Source: Trichodesmium sp050015995 (GTDB lineage Bacteria > Cyanobacteriota > Cyanobacteriia > Cyanobacteriales > Microcoleaceae). From it: a stretch of DNA of 64,000 nucleotides. The notes beneath the pieces are model-generated. The model was given only the letters and a program-made list of their open reading frames with translations. It made no database searches and was not told the origin of the DNA. How positions within the stretch are numbered: the first letter of the stretch is position 1; every line of letters begins with the position of its first letter. Positions 20,013 to 28,997 of this stretch are shown here, piece by piece. Position numbers and translations under genes: made by a program. The stretch spans positions 1-64,000 of the forward strand of contig NZ_JBNHEP010000296.1 in assembly GCF_050015995.1 (NCBI RefSeq), in the 5' to 3' direction.

Positions 20013-23000
20013 TCATAAAACAAATTCCTCTATATCTTCACTTATTTCCCTGGATAATGGTTTTGATGATGTTAAGTTTGCCAAATTTAATTTTTCTAGT
20101 ATAGCTGAAGCTAATTTAGCTATATTATTTTCTCCTATAAAATCTTCCATTGGTAATCGTACTTGTAGATCAGTTTCAATACGACTTCTAAGTTCCGATG
20201 CCATTAATGAGTCAATCATAGTAGCTAATGGTTCTTGTGAATTAATTTTACTAGGGTTTAACTGTAGTGATAAAGCTAATTCTTCTATTAAATATTTTTC
20301 TAATACAAGACAGCGCTCTTTTGCTGGAATTGCGAGAACTTGTTCGGGAGATATCTTGCTTTGACGGCGTGGTTTAACACCAGTATTACTAACTTTTGCC
20401 TCTTCCAGAGGAGCTACATTTGCAGCTCGTCGCAGAGTTTCAAAATTGATCCGCTTTAACTTAGCATTAGTAATCTTCCCAATTACTGTTCCTGCATCAT
20501 CAAATAGCCAAAGATTGCCTTGAGTTATTTGTTCATTGTTTTTATTTAGTTCTAGTTTTGCTTTTGCCCAAAGTTGTTGCCCAGAATGACCATAAAACTC
20601 AAATTTTTCTATTTCTACAAGTAAGTACATACCTGAAAGTTCCCCTGGATAACAAACAGATAGTGTTTGTATCCAAGCATCAATATCTCCTAGTGGAAGT
20701 AGATAATTTTTATAGGTATCTGGATTTTCTGGGAGTTGAATTTTACCGATCGCCTCCCAATCTTTTCGCCACACTGTATCTAGTAACTGACAGCTTTTGC
20801 CTAACTTAACTCCCATTTTCTCCATCATCATTGGGTAAAATTCGGAACTAGGTATTTTTTCTGGATAGTTTTCGGGAGTAATTGCCGATAACTTTGTTTC
20901 TACCGGAGTTTTGCTATCAAAGCAAACCTTTCCCGAAGCATTAAGTACCCAATTTGTCAGATTGGTTTCTGTTGGCAAACTGAAAATTTTAAAAGATACT
21001 TGATCTTCACTTTCAGAACTCAAAATTAGCTGCACAGTACGAGGTTCATTTTCTTCTGGCATAATTAATGCTTGAGAAATACTGAGATCCTGAAAATGAT
21101 AGGATAACTTGCCAAAAGCTTCTTGAACAGCAGCTACAACCATTTCCAGATAAATCACAAGATTCATTACTGGCATTCCATCTATGCGATGGTCATTCAC
21201 AAGTGGTAGTCTATCTAATGTAAACTGTGATTCAAACTGAATCTCTGCCAAAGGTGAGTATAGTCGTTTATCTAATAAGGGGTGGGAAAGTTTGGCACCA
21301 AGAGTTGTCGTACTGTGATTTTGAGTTTTATTAATCCAATAACGTTGTCGCTGGAATGGATAAGTAGGTAACTGTAGGCGTTGGCGTTGATAGTCACGGT
21401 CAAATCCTGACCAGTCAATATTAGCACCCAGTTGATATACTTTTGCCAGACTAGACAATAATACTTGCCAGTTGCTTTGTGTTTTCTCCAACGAAGGCAA
21501 CCAAGTCCCAATTTTTTCTAACGATAGCTGTTTTGCCATGTCGCTCCAAATAGGGTTAGGACTTATTTCCAAAAATATATTCTCTCCATCTGCGGACATA
21601 GTTTCGATGCTGGCAGAAAAATTTATCTGGTTTTGAGTTTCCAGTTGCCAATAGTCAGGAGTTGCGATTTCTCCTCGTGTAGCAAATTTTCCTGTAATGT
21701 GCGAAATAAAACCGATACTTGGAGGAGAGTAATTTATTTCAGATGGAGTTTGCTGTTTGGCGATCAGCTTCAGTGCATCTTCTAAACTAAATACCCCTGC
21801 TACACAAGCAGCCACATATTCCCCTACATCTTGTCCCATTACTACATCGGGTTCTATCCCCCAAGATTTCCATAACTCAGCTAGAGCATATTCTATGGAG
21901 AATAAAGCAATTTTACTATATGTTTCGTCAAGACCTCTCTCCTGCAAGGAGAGAGACTTTTTATCTCCCCCTTCCCTTGCAGGGAAGGGGGTTGGGGGGT
22001 TAGGTCTCCTTTCCTCTGACTCTGGGTACAATATTTGTAGTAATGATTCCTTTAGGTAAGGTTGAAGAATTTCATCACAACGCTCTAATGTTTTACGGAA
22101 TGTTGGTTGAGTCTCGAAAAGCTGCCTTCCCATATTAATGTATTGGGAATCAGCACCAGAGAATAAAAATCCTATCTTAGGTTTCACTGTAGACTCAGCA
22201 GGAATTTCAATATTAACAAGTTGTTGAAGAATTTCTGCTGATGACTCTCCTACTACAGCAAGGCGATAAGAAAAATGAGAACGCCCTGTATTAGCAGTAA
22301 AACATATATCTGGTAGGGACGTTCCATGCAAAGTCCCTACAGCAGTTTCTAAATATTTTTGATATCTATTCTTTAACTCTTTGAGAGCATTATCCGTTTT
22401 TGCCGAAAGAGTCAATAAATGCAACGGACGTTCCAAATTATCCCCCCTTTCAAAGGGGGGTAGGGGGGATGCTTTTGACTTTTGACTTTTGACTTGATGA
22501 GATGACTCCAAAATTAAATGGGAATTAGTACCACTAAAAGCAAAAGAACTAACTCCAGCAAACAGTTTTCCATCTTTTGTTGGCAACCAAGGAGTCAATT
22601 CAGTAGGAATATTTATAGCAATACCAACTTCAGAAATATGTGGATTTAGTTGAGTAAGATTTAGATGGGGCGGTATTTCTCCATGCTGCATTGCCAATAC
22701 TACTTTGATTAAACTAGCAATTCCTGCTCCTGCTTCCAAATGACCAATATTAGTTTTCACCGAACCTAACATTAGTGCTGGTGCTTCTATATTTTTGCCC
22801 CGCAAAACTTCTGTCAAAGCTTTAACCTCAAGAGGATCTCCTAAAGATGTTCCCGTACCGTGAGCTTCCACATAACTAATATCCCCGGGTTCGACTCTGG
22901 CATTTTCTAATGCTGTTCTAATAACTTCTTGTTGTGCTTTAGCATTGGGAACTGTTAAACCACTACTGCGACCATCTTGGTTAACTGCCGAACCCCTAAT

Positions 23001-23891
23001 CAAAGCCAGAATGTTGTCCCCATCGTTAATAGCATCAGATAAGCGTTTCAGTAGCACCATTCCGCAACCCTCACCCCTACCATAACCATCAGCAGCAGCG
23101 TCAAAAGTTTTACAACGACCATCGGGTGACAAAGCTTGAAGTTTCGACATCGCAATAGTTGTGAGAGGCGAAACCATTAAATACACCCCACCTGCAACAG
23201 CAAGATGACACTCCTTCGCACGCAAACTTTGACAAGCTAAATGCACACCTACTAGGGACGACGAACAGGCTGTTTCTACTACCATTGCTGGACCTTGCCA
23301 ACCTAAACTGTAAGATAAACGACCTGCTGCTACACTCAAAGCATTTCCTGTTGCAGCATAAACATCAATATCCGTAGGACTATCAAATAAAGCTTGTTGA
23401 CCGTATTCGTTGACACTAATGCCTAAAAATACTCCGCTCTTGCTACCAGTCAGTTTTTCTGGTGCAATGCCAGCATTTTCTAATGTTTCCCAACTAACTT
23501 CTAATAATAATCTCTGCTGAGGGTCCATACTCGTAACTTCGCGGGGATGGAGTCCAAAGAATTCAGCATCAAACTCATCAATTTTGCTTAAAAATCCTCC
23601 CTGACGAGTATAGGTTTTACCGGGAGTCTCTGGAGTGGAGTCATAGTAAGCATCAACATTCCACCTGTCGCTAGGAACTTCCTGAATAGTATCCACCCCA
23701 TCACGCAATATTTGCCAGAATGATTCAGGGTCATTTGCCCCACCTGGAAATCTACACCCCATACCGATAATAGCTATGGGTTCTGTGGTAGCAGTTTCCA
23801 GTGTGTCTAATCTAGATCGCAATTCCTTGATAGTGACAAACGCTCGCTGTAAAGGAGATAATTCTTCTGTGTTTTGGGGGGTTGTATTCAT
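20013..23891 (-). CDS. PKS module KS-(inactive AT)-DH-ACP
   Basis: The protein has 1292 residues. An N-terminal coiled docking segment precedes a KS with TACSSS near residue 208, EAHGTGTSLGDP and KTNIGHLEAGAG, all intact. The AT is degenerate. GHSVGEY has become GQDVGEY (about 21819-21839), so the catalytic Ser is Asp. About 95 residues present in the sister module, including the RGRLMQ arginine and the HxFH specificity motif, are deleted between LKLIA and the YSPPSIGFIS segment. A DH domain follows (HPLLDKRL near 872; DHRIDGMPVMN, with Asn where the family usually has Pro; DAWIQ as the second motif). There is no KR. The ACP has MIDSLMA. The preceding gene supplies KR without DH. I infer that this module accepts a beta-hydroxyacyl chain without extending it and dehydrates it. 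Trans supply of malonate by another AT cannot be excluded. Confidence 0.9.
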   Translation of the reverse strand: MNTTPQNTEELSPLQRAFVTIKELRSRLDTLETATTEPIAIIGMGCRFPGGANDPESFWQILRDGVDTIQEVPSDRWNVDAYYDSTPETPGKTYTRQGGFLSKIDEFDAEFFGLHPREVTSMDPQQRLLLEVSWETLENAGIAPEKLTGSKSGVFLGISVNEYGQQALFDSPTDIDVYAATGNALSVAAGRLSYSLGWQGPAMVVETACSSSLVGVHLACQSLRAKECHLAVAGGVYLMVSPLTTIAMSKLQALSPDGRCKTFDAAADGYGRGEGCGMVLLKRLSDAINDGDNILALIRGSAVNQDGRSSGLTVPNAKAQQEVIRTALENARVEPGDISYVEAHGTGTSLGDPLEVKALTEVLRGKNIEAPALMLGSVKTNIGHLEAGAGIASLIKVVLAMQHGEIPPHLNLTQLNPHISEVGIAINIPTELTPWLPTKDGKLFAGVSSFAFSGTNSHLILESSHQVKSQKSKASPLPPFERGDNLERPLHLLTLSAKTDNALKELKNRYQKYLETAVGTLHGTSLPDICFTANTGRSHFSYRLAVVGESSAEILQQLVNIEIPAESTVKPKIGFLFSGADSQYINMGRQLFETQPTFRKTLERCDEILQPYLKESLLQILYPESEERRPNPPTPFPAREGGDKKSLSLQERGLDETYSKIALFSIEYALAELWKSWGIEPDVVMGQDVGEYVAACVAGVFSLEDALKLIAKQQTPSEINYSPPSIGFISHITGKFATRGEIATPDYWQLETQNQINFSASIETMSADGENIFLEISPNPIWSDMAKQLSLEKIGTWLPSLEKTQSNWQVLLSSLAKVYQLGANIDWSGFDRDYQRQRLQLPTYPFQRQRYWINKTQNHSTTTLGAKLSHPLLDKRLYSPLAEIQFESQFTLDRLPLVNDHRIDGMPVMNLVIYLEMVVAAVQEAFGKLSYHFQDLSISQALIMPEENEPRTVQLILSSESEDQVSFKIFSLPTETNLTNWVLNASGKVCFDSKTPVETKLSAITPENYPEKIPSSEFYPMMMEKMGVKLGKSCQLLDTVWRKDWEAIGKIQLPENPDTYKNYLLPLGDIDAWIQTLSVCYPGELSGMYLLVEIEKFEFYGHSGQQLWAKAKLELNKNNEQITQGNLWLFDDAGTVIGKITNAKLKRINFETLRRAANVAPLEEAKVSNTGVKPRRQSKISPEQVLAIPAKERCLVLEKYLIEELALSLQLNPSKINSQEPLATMIDSLMASELRSRIETDLQVRLPMEDFIGENNIAKLASAILEKLNLANLTSSKPLSREISEDIEEFVL
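21934..22006. repeat. Palindromic repeat pair read through within an AT loop
   Basis: Two adjacent hairpins, CCTCTCTCCTGCAAGGAGAGAG and CCCCCTTCCCT...AGGGAAGGGGG, lie inside the gene. They decode as PNPPTPFPAREGG and SLSLQERGL in the AT region. A related insertion lies at the same protein position in the module at 24012-28997. Confidence 0.8.
22441..22496. repeat. Palindrome plus TTTTGAC heptads in a KS-AT linker
   Basis: CCCCCCTTTCAAAGGGGGG is a palindrome, followed by three TTTTGAC heptads. Both are translated (SQKSKASPLPPFERGDN) in the linker between KS and AT. Confidence 0.8.
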
Positions 23892-24011
23892 AAGTCAGTA
23901 GCTAGTAGTCAGTAGTTTTTTTGAGTAGTTAGTAGTTAGTATTTTCAAAGTTTATGTAACAAAGTTTTGTAGTTGTTGGTGGGGGTTTGGTGTCCAAACC
24001 CCTACTTGTCT
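23892..24011. other. Spacer with TAGTCAG-type heptads
   Basis: A 120-bp spacer containing GTCAGTAGCTAGTAGTCAG and TAGTTAG-type runs at about 23893-23941. I see no gene. Transcription probably continues through it. Confidence 0.55.
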
Positions 24012-27000
24012 CTACGAACTGCTCAATGCTTTTAATTCTTGGTCAATAAGTGCTGATAATTCTGCTTCTGATAACTGTTTAGCTTCTTCTTCCCAGTTGT
24101 TTTTCTGGTCTATGGTTGTATCTTGACTAGAATCATCCTTTAATTCTAAACATAATACCTCTTGTAATAGATAGTCAGCGATCGCTTCAATATTGGGATA
24201 TTCAAAAGTTAAGGTTGAAGGAAATGAATGACCAGTAATATTTTGCAAGCGATTCCTGAATTCTAAAGCCATCAAAGAATCCATTCCCATCTCAAAAAAG
24301 CCAGTCTGCGGTTGAGGTACTTTATCTGTGGCCAAGGTTGCAGCTACTTCCTCCTGAATAGCAGTAATTAAAACAGCTTTTTGCCGTTTTGCAGGCACAT
24401 CTTTTAATTTCTGAGTAATTTGTTCCTGCTGTGGTAGGATTGATGACTGCTTTTCTTGAGCTATTCTTGATAGCAAAGGCGGTATCATTCCACCCATAAA
24501 CTGCTGGAAAAATTTTGACCAGTCAATAGGTAGTATACTAACTTGAGGTTGAGATTGCAAGGAATTTTGTATTTGTTCCCAAATTTCTATTCCTTCTAGC
24601 TGTGATATAGCTTTTACCCCTGCTGCTTGCCAACGCTGTTCGTTCTGGTTGCTCATACTTGTTGCTAAACCAGCTTCGCCCCAAAGACTCCAGTTAAGAG
24701 TCAAACTTGGTAATCCCATCCTCTGTCGGTAGTGGGTAAGAGCATCTAAATAACTGTTAGCAGCAGCATAATTTCCTTGACCAGGAGAACCCAAAACTGA
24801 TGCTATAGAAGAAAAACATACGAAAAAGTCTAAGGGTAAATCTTGGGTATAACGGTGAATATTCCACCCACCTTTTACTTTAGGAGCCATAACTTTAGCA
24901 AAACGTTGCCAATTTTGTTTTTGCAACACGCCATCATCTAATACTCCTGCTAGGTGCATTACACCACGCAAAGGTGGCAGTGACTGAACAAGATCGCTAA
25001 TAATTTTTTGCACGTCACTTTCCAGGGAAATATCGCCCCTGGCCAAAACTATATTAGCACCCATTGTTTCCATTTGCGCAATACGTTTTTTGGCAAATTC
25101 AGAAGGTTCTTTACGTCCCACTAAAACTAAATTTCGCGCCCCATTTTCTACCATCCACTTAGCAAATGTTAGTCCTAAAGCACCATTACCACCTGTGATT
25201 AGATAGGTAGCATCAGAAAGCATATCTATTTTGTTACCAGGAGAAGAAACTTGAGATTTTGTCACGCGAGCTACATAACGATTGTTTCCTCGTATTCCGA
25301 TTTCTGTTTCCCCATCTGGATGCAAAATTTCTGCTAATAAAGTTGATGCTTTAGTTGCCACATTTGCTTCAGAAGAAGTTAAATCTATTAACCCACCAAA
25401 AACTTCTGGATGTTCAATTGCTAAAACTCGCCCTAACCCTAACAAAGGAGCTTGAGTAACTTCTATTTCCTCTTCATTTTTGACTTCTGTAGGGGTGATT
25501 TCCTGCGGAATGCTATGCAAACCCGAATCACCCCTACCTTTGACTTGAATAGGTTGAGCATCTTGAGTAACCATCCATAATTTAGGCAAATTAGATGTTA
25601 CTCCTTTTGTCAAAGCTTGCACTAAATGGAGAACGCTACCCGAATTTCTGAGTTGGTCTATTTCCAAAGATTCAATTGTAGTATTAGCAGTTGGGGTTGT
25701 TTCCAAACTCCATAAATGTACTATTCCTTTGCATGGTGGCAATTCTGTTGTCAATGCTACATCTATTAAGTTTTGAAAATCTTGAAGTCGTGCCGGATTA
25801 ATTTGCCACATTTCCCGCGCACCTTTGAGGGCGATAGACCAACGTTCCTCCCCTGCAAACACAACAATACAAGTCTGCCCCTGTTTCTCTAACAAATCTA
25901 CTAGGTTTTGCCATAAATGCCCATTTGACTCGGCAAATATTAACCAAGTTCCGGGACTAAGGTTTGTTGGCAAACTAACATTTGCCAGCGCCTTTTCCTC
26001 CCATTCAACTTGATAAAACAAATCAGAAAAATCAGACTTTTTCGAGAGATGTTCATCCCTACTTCTAACTTCTGTACGGGTGATTTCCTGCGGAATGCTA
26101 TGCAAACGCGAATCACCCCTACTGACTTTTTCTATCCAATATCGTTGTCGCTGAAATGGATAAGTCGGTAGTTGTAAACGTTGACGGAAGTAACCTGCAT
26201 CAAACCCATGCCAGTCTACTTCAACTCCCCGAACATACAATTCACTCAAGCTAGTCAATAACTGCTGCCAATCAGATATTTTTTTCCGCAATGAAGGCAA
26301 CCACATCCCAGCATTCTCTGGCAAACACCTGCGCCCCATTCCCAATAGAACAGGATGAGGACCTATTTCTAGAAAAATGTTGTAGCCTTCTTGGTGTAAA
26401 GTTTCCATACTTGCAGAAAAATGTACGGCTTCCCGAATGTGCTGACACCAATAACTAGGTTGACAAACTTGATTTTCCTCTACTAACTTGCCAGTCAAGT
26501 TGGAAATAAATTTTATACTTGGGGATGAATACTGAACTTCTGACGCAACTTTAGCAAAATCATCTAACATTGGCTCCATTAATGGAGAATGGAAACCATG
26601 AGAAACATTTAACTGTCTGGTTTCTAACCCTTGATTTTCTAGTTGAAATACCAAAGCTCCTACTGCTGTCGCTTGCCCAGAAATAACTACGTTACTCTGA
26701 CCATTAATAGCTGCAATAGAAACTTGGTCAAAATTAGAGGCGGATATTGCTGCCCGTACTTGTTCTTCCGAAGCCAATATGGCGACCATTTTGCCATTTT
26801 TTGGTAACGCCTGCATTAGTCGTCCCCGTTCGGCAATCAATTTTAGCCCGTCTTCTAAACTGAATACTCCTGCCACACAAGCAGCCACATATTCACCCAC
26901 ACTATGTCCCATGACTACATCTGGCTTTATACCCCAAGATTTCCATAATTCGGCGAGAGCATATTCTATAGCAAATAGAGCAGGTTGAGTATAAGCAGTT

Positions 27001-28997
27001 TCATCAAGTTCTCTCTCTAAACCTCTCTCCAACAAGGAAAGAGGTTTTTCCTCTCCCCCTTCCCTGCGAGGGAAGGGGGTCGGGGGGTTAGGTTGTGGTG
27101 AATACAATACTTCTAAAAGTGGTTTTTCTAAATAGGGCCGGAGAATTTCATCACAGCGTTCCAAAGTTTTACGAAATATCGGCTGAGTGTCAAACAACTC
27201 TCGCCCCATGTGGATGTATTGGGAACCTTGCCCGGTGAACAAAAATGCTACTTTAGGCCGAGCATTCGAGGACAATGGTTCACCGAAAAAGTCGATAGCT
27301 GCCAGTTTTTCAGCTATTTCTATTGATGAATTTCCTATTAAAGCCAGTCGATGAGAAAAATGGTTGCGTCCTGTATTAGCTGTAAAACAGATATCTGGTA
27401 AAGACTTTCCATCGAATGTCTCTGGATGAGTTTCTAAATAATTTGTATATCTATCTCTTAACTCTTTAAGAGCAGTCTCCGTTTTTGCTGACAAAGTTAA
27501 TAGGTGTAGCGGACGTTCTAAATAAGTTCCCTCTTGCAGAGAAACTGCACTATCATTATCATTTTTGACTTGTGAATTTTGACTTCTGACTTTATACGGT
27601 GCTTCTCCCAAGACAATATGAGCATTAGTACCACTCATGCCAAAAGAACTTACTCCGGCAAAACGTTGCTCATCTCTATTTACCTGCCAGGGAGTTAACT
27701 TTGTCGGAACTGTCACCGCCATTTTTTCCCAAGCAATAGCAGGGTTTGGTTGGTTGAAATGTAAGTGAGCTGGAATTTCCTGATGCTGCATTACTAGAAC
27801 AGTTTTGATTAAACTTGCTATTCCTGCTGCTGCTTCTAAATGCCCAATATTAGTTTTGACAGAAGCTATTGTTAAAGGTAGATCGGGAGTTCGCTCTGGG
27901 TTTAATACTTCTCCTAAAGCTTCTACTTCTATCGGGTCTCCCAGAGAAGTACCTGTTCCATGAACTTCCACATAGCTAACTTGATGGGGTGCAACATCTG
28001 CGTTTGCTAAAGCAGTACGAATCACTTTTTGTTGAGCTAAACCATTGGGAACAGTTAACCCACTGCTACGTCCATCGTGATTAACTGCGGAACCACGAAT
28101 AACTGCTAAAATATTGTCATTATTTGAGATAGCATCGGATAGTCGCTTCAATACCACTACTCCACAACCCTCACCCCGCCCATAACCATCTGCTGCTGCA
28201 TCAAAAGTTTTACAACGACCATCAGCAGATAGCGCCCGCATCTGGGATAAAACAAGATTTGCTTGGGGAGTAATAATTAAATTTACTCCTCCTGCAATAG
28301 CCAAGTTACATTCTCCAGCACGCAAACTTTTACAAGCGAGATGAGCTGCCACTAGAGAAGAAGAACAAGCAGTATCTATCGCCATTGTTGGGCCTTGCCA
28401 ACCAAGATAATAAGATAGACGACCTGCTGCTACACTAGGAGTATTGCCTGTAAAGAAATAAGCTCCCTGGTCATTTCCATTAGATGAATTCATCTGTAGC
28501 TGCATATAGTCAGATGTATTAATCCCTATAAACACTCCATTACAACTGCCCATCTGTTTGTTAGGAGCAATGCCAGCATTTTCTAATGCTTCCCAACTTA
28601 CTTCTAGTAATAACCTTTGTTGAGGGTCCATACTAACTGCTTCTTTGGGAGCAATACCAAAAAATTCGGCATCAAATTTATCTATTTCTCCATGTAAAAA
28701 ATTGCTCTGACGGACATACATCTTACCTGTAGTACCGGGGTCAGAATGGTAGAAAGAATTAATATCCCATCGTTCTGGTGGTACTTCTATAGCTGCATCC
28801 ATCCCACCTCGCAATAGTTCCCAGAAAGCATCAGGGTTATTTGCACCTCCTGGAAATCGACATCCCATACCAACGACAGCGATGGGTTCTTTTTCTGTCT
28901 TTTTAAATTCTTCAAGTTTTGACCGTAATTGCTTAACTAATAGCAATAGTCGTTTAGATGAAGATAAGTTTTGGGTTTCTTGTGATAAATTATCCAT
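24012..28997 (-). CDS. PKS module KS-AT-KR-ACP
   Basis: The protein has 1661 residues. An N-terminal coiled docking helix is followed by a KS (DTACSSS near 209, HGTGTSLGDP, KTNIGHLEAAAG) and an intact AT (GHSVGEY near 699; SHGFHS near 800, close to the malonyl HAFH pattern). The KR has TGGNGALG near 1268, LDD in AGVLDDG (B-type, giving the D-hydroxyl by the usual rule) and SSIAS...YAAAN. The ACP has MGMDSLMAL near 1571. There is no DH. The C-terminus ends in a charged helical docking tail. Its start codon directly follows the stop codon of the upstream gene (TAAATG, 29000-28995), implying coupled translation. Two 49-bp palindromic elements are read through in the AT-KR region, and a further hairpin pair lies inside the AT. 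Confidence 0.93.
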   Translation of the reverse strand: MDNLSQETQNLSSSKRLLLLVKQLRSKLEEFKKTEKEPIAVVGMGCRFPGGANNPDAFWELLRGGMDAAIEVPPERWDINSFYHSDPGTTGKMYVRQSNFLHGEIDKFDAEFFGIAPKEAVSMDPQQRLLLEVSWEALENAGIAPNKQMGSCNGVFIGINTSDYMQLQMNSSNGNDQGAYFFTGNTPSVAAGRLSYYLGWQGPTMAIDTACSSSLVAAHLACKSLRAGECNLAIAGGVNLIITPQANLVLSQMRALSADGRCKTFDAAADGYGRGEGCGVVVLKRLSDAISNNDNILAVIRGSAVNHDGRSSGLTVPNGLAQQKVIRTALANADVAPHQVSYVEVHGTGTSLGDPIEVEALGEVLNPERTPDLPLTIASVKTNIGHLEAAAGIASLIKTVLVMQHQEIPAHLHFNQPNPAIAWEKMAVTVPTKLTPWQVNRDEQRFAGVSSFGMSGTNAHIVLGEAPYKVRSQNSQVKNDNDSAVSLQEGTYLERPLHLLTLSAKTETALKELRDRYTNYLETHPETFDGKSLPDICFTANTGRNHFSHRLALIGNSSIEIAEKLAAIDFFGEPLSSNARPKVAFLFTGQGSQYIHMGRELFDTQPIFRKTLERCDEILRPYLEKPLLEVLYSPQPNPPTPFPRREGGEEKPLSLLERGLERELDETAYTQPALFAIEYALAELWKSWGIKPDVVMGHSVGEYVAACVAGVFSLEDGLKLIAERGRLMQALPKNGKMVAILASEEQVRAAISASNFDQVSIAAINGQSNVVISGQATAVGALVFQLENQGLETRQLNVSHGFHSPLMEPMLDDFAKVASEVQYSSPSIKFISNLTGKLVEENQVCQPSYWCQHIREAVHFSASMETLHQEGYNIFLEIGPHPVLLGMGRRCLPENAGMWLPSLRKKISDWQQLLTSLSELYVRGVEVDWHGFDAGYFRQRLQLPTYPFQRQRYWIEKVSRGDSRLHSIPQEITRTEVRSRDEHLSKKSDFSDLFYQVEWEEKALANVSLPTNLSPGTWLIFAESNGHLWQNLVDLLEKQGQTCIVVFAGEERWSIALKGAREMWQINPARLQDFQNLIDVALTTELPPCKGIVHLWSLETTPTANTTIESLEIDQLRNSGSVLHLVQALTKGVTSNLPKLWMVTQDAQPIQVKGRGDSGLHSIPQEITPTEVKNEEEIEVTQAPLLGLGRVLAIEHPEVFGGLIDLTSSEANVATKASTLLAEILHPDGETEIGIRGNNRYVARVTKSQVSSPGNKIDMLSDATYLITGGNGALGLTFAKWMVENGARNLVLVGRKEPSEFAKKRIAQMETMGANIVLARGDISLESDVQKIISDLVQSLPPLRGVMHLAGVLDDGVLQKQNWQRFAKVMAPKVKGGWNIHRYTQDLPLDFFVCFSSIASVLGSPGQGNYAAANSYLDALTHYRQRMGLPSLTLNWSLWGEAGLATSMSNQNEQRWQAAGVKAISQLEGIEIWEQIQNSLQSQPQVSILPIDWSKFFQQFMGGMIPPLLSRIAQEKQSSILPQQEQITQKLKDVPAKRQKAVLITAIQEEVAATLATDKVPQPQTGFFEMGMDSLMALEFRNRLQNITGHSFPSTLTFEYPNIEAIADYLLQEVLCLELKDDSSQDTTIDQKNNWEEEAKQLSEAELSALIDQELKALSSS
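25489..25537. repeat. 49-bp palindromic element, copy 1, inside PKS coding sequence
   Basis: The ends are GTAGGGGTGATT and AATCACCCCTAC, perfect 12-bp inverted repeats, with TCCTGCGGAATGCTATGCAA in the middle. It is read in frame as GDSGLHSIPQEITPTEV. A near-identical copy lies at 26074-26122 in the same gene and frame. Confidence 0.9.
26074..26122. repeat. 49-bp palindromic element, copy 2, inside PKS coding sequence
   Basis: The same element as at 25489-25537 with only a few substitutions (GTACGGGTGATT at the left end). It is read as GDSRLHSIPQEITRTEV in the linker after the AT domain. Both copies sit in linkers, not in folded cores. Confidence 0.9.
27021..27093. repeat. Palindromic repeat pair read through within an AT loop
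   Basis: CCTCTCTCCAACAAGGAAAGAGG and CCCCCTTCCCTGCGAGGGAAGGGGG-like hairpins decode as PNPPTPFPRREGG and PLSLLERGL. They sit at the same site as the insertion at 21934-22006, so one ancestral insertion was probably copied with the module. Confidence 0.8.

Noticed and set aside
20013..23891. KS of the AT-dead module being a non-elongating KS0
   Set aside because: The active-site Cys, HGTGT and NIGHLE motifs are all present; the loss is confined to the AT.
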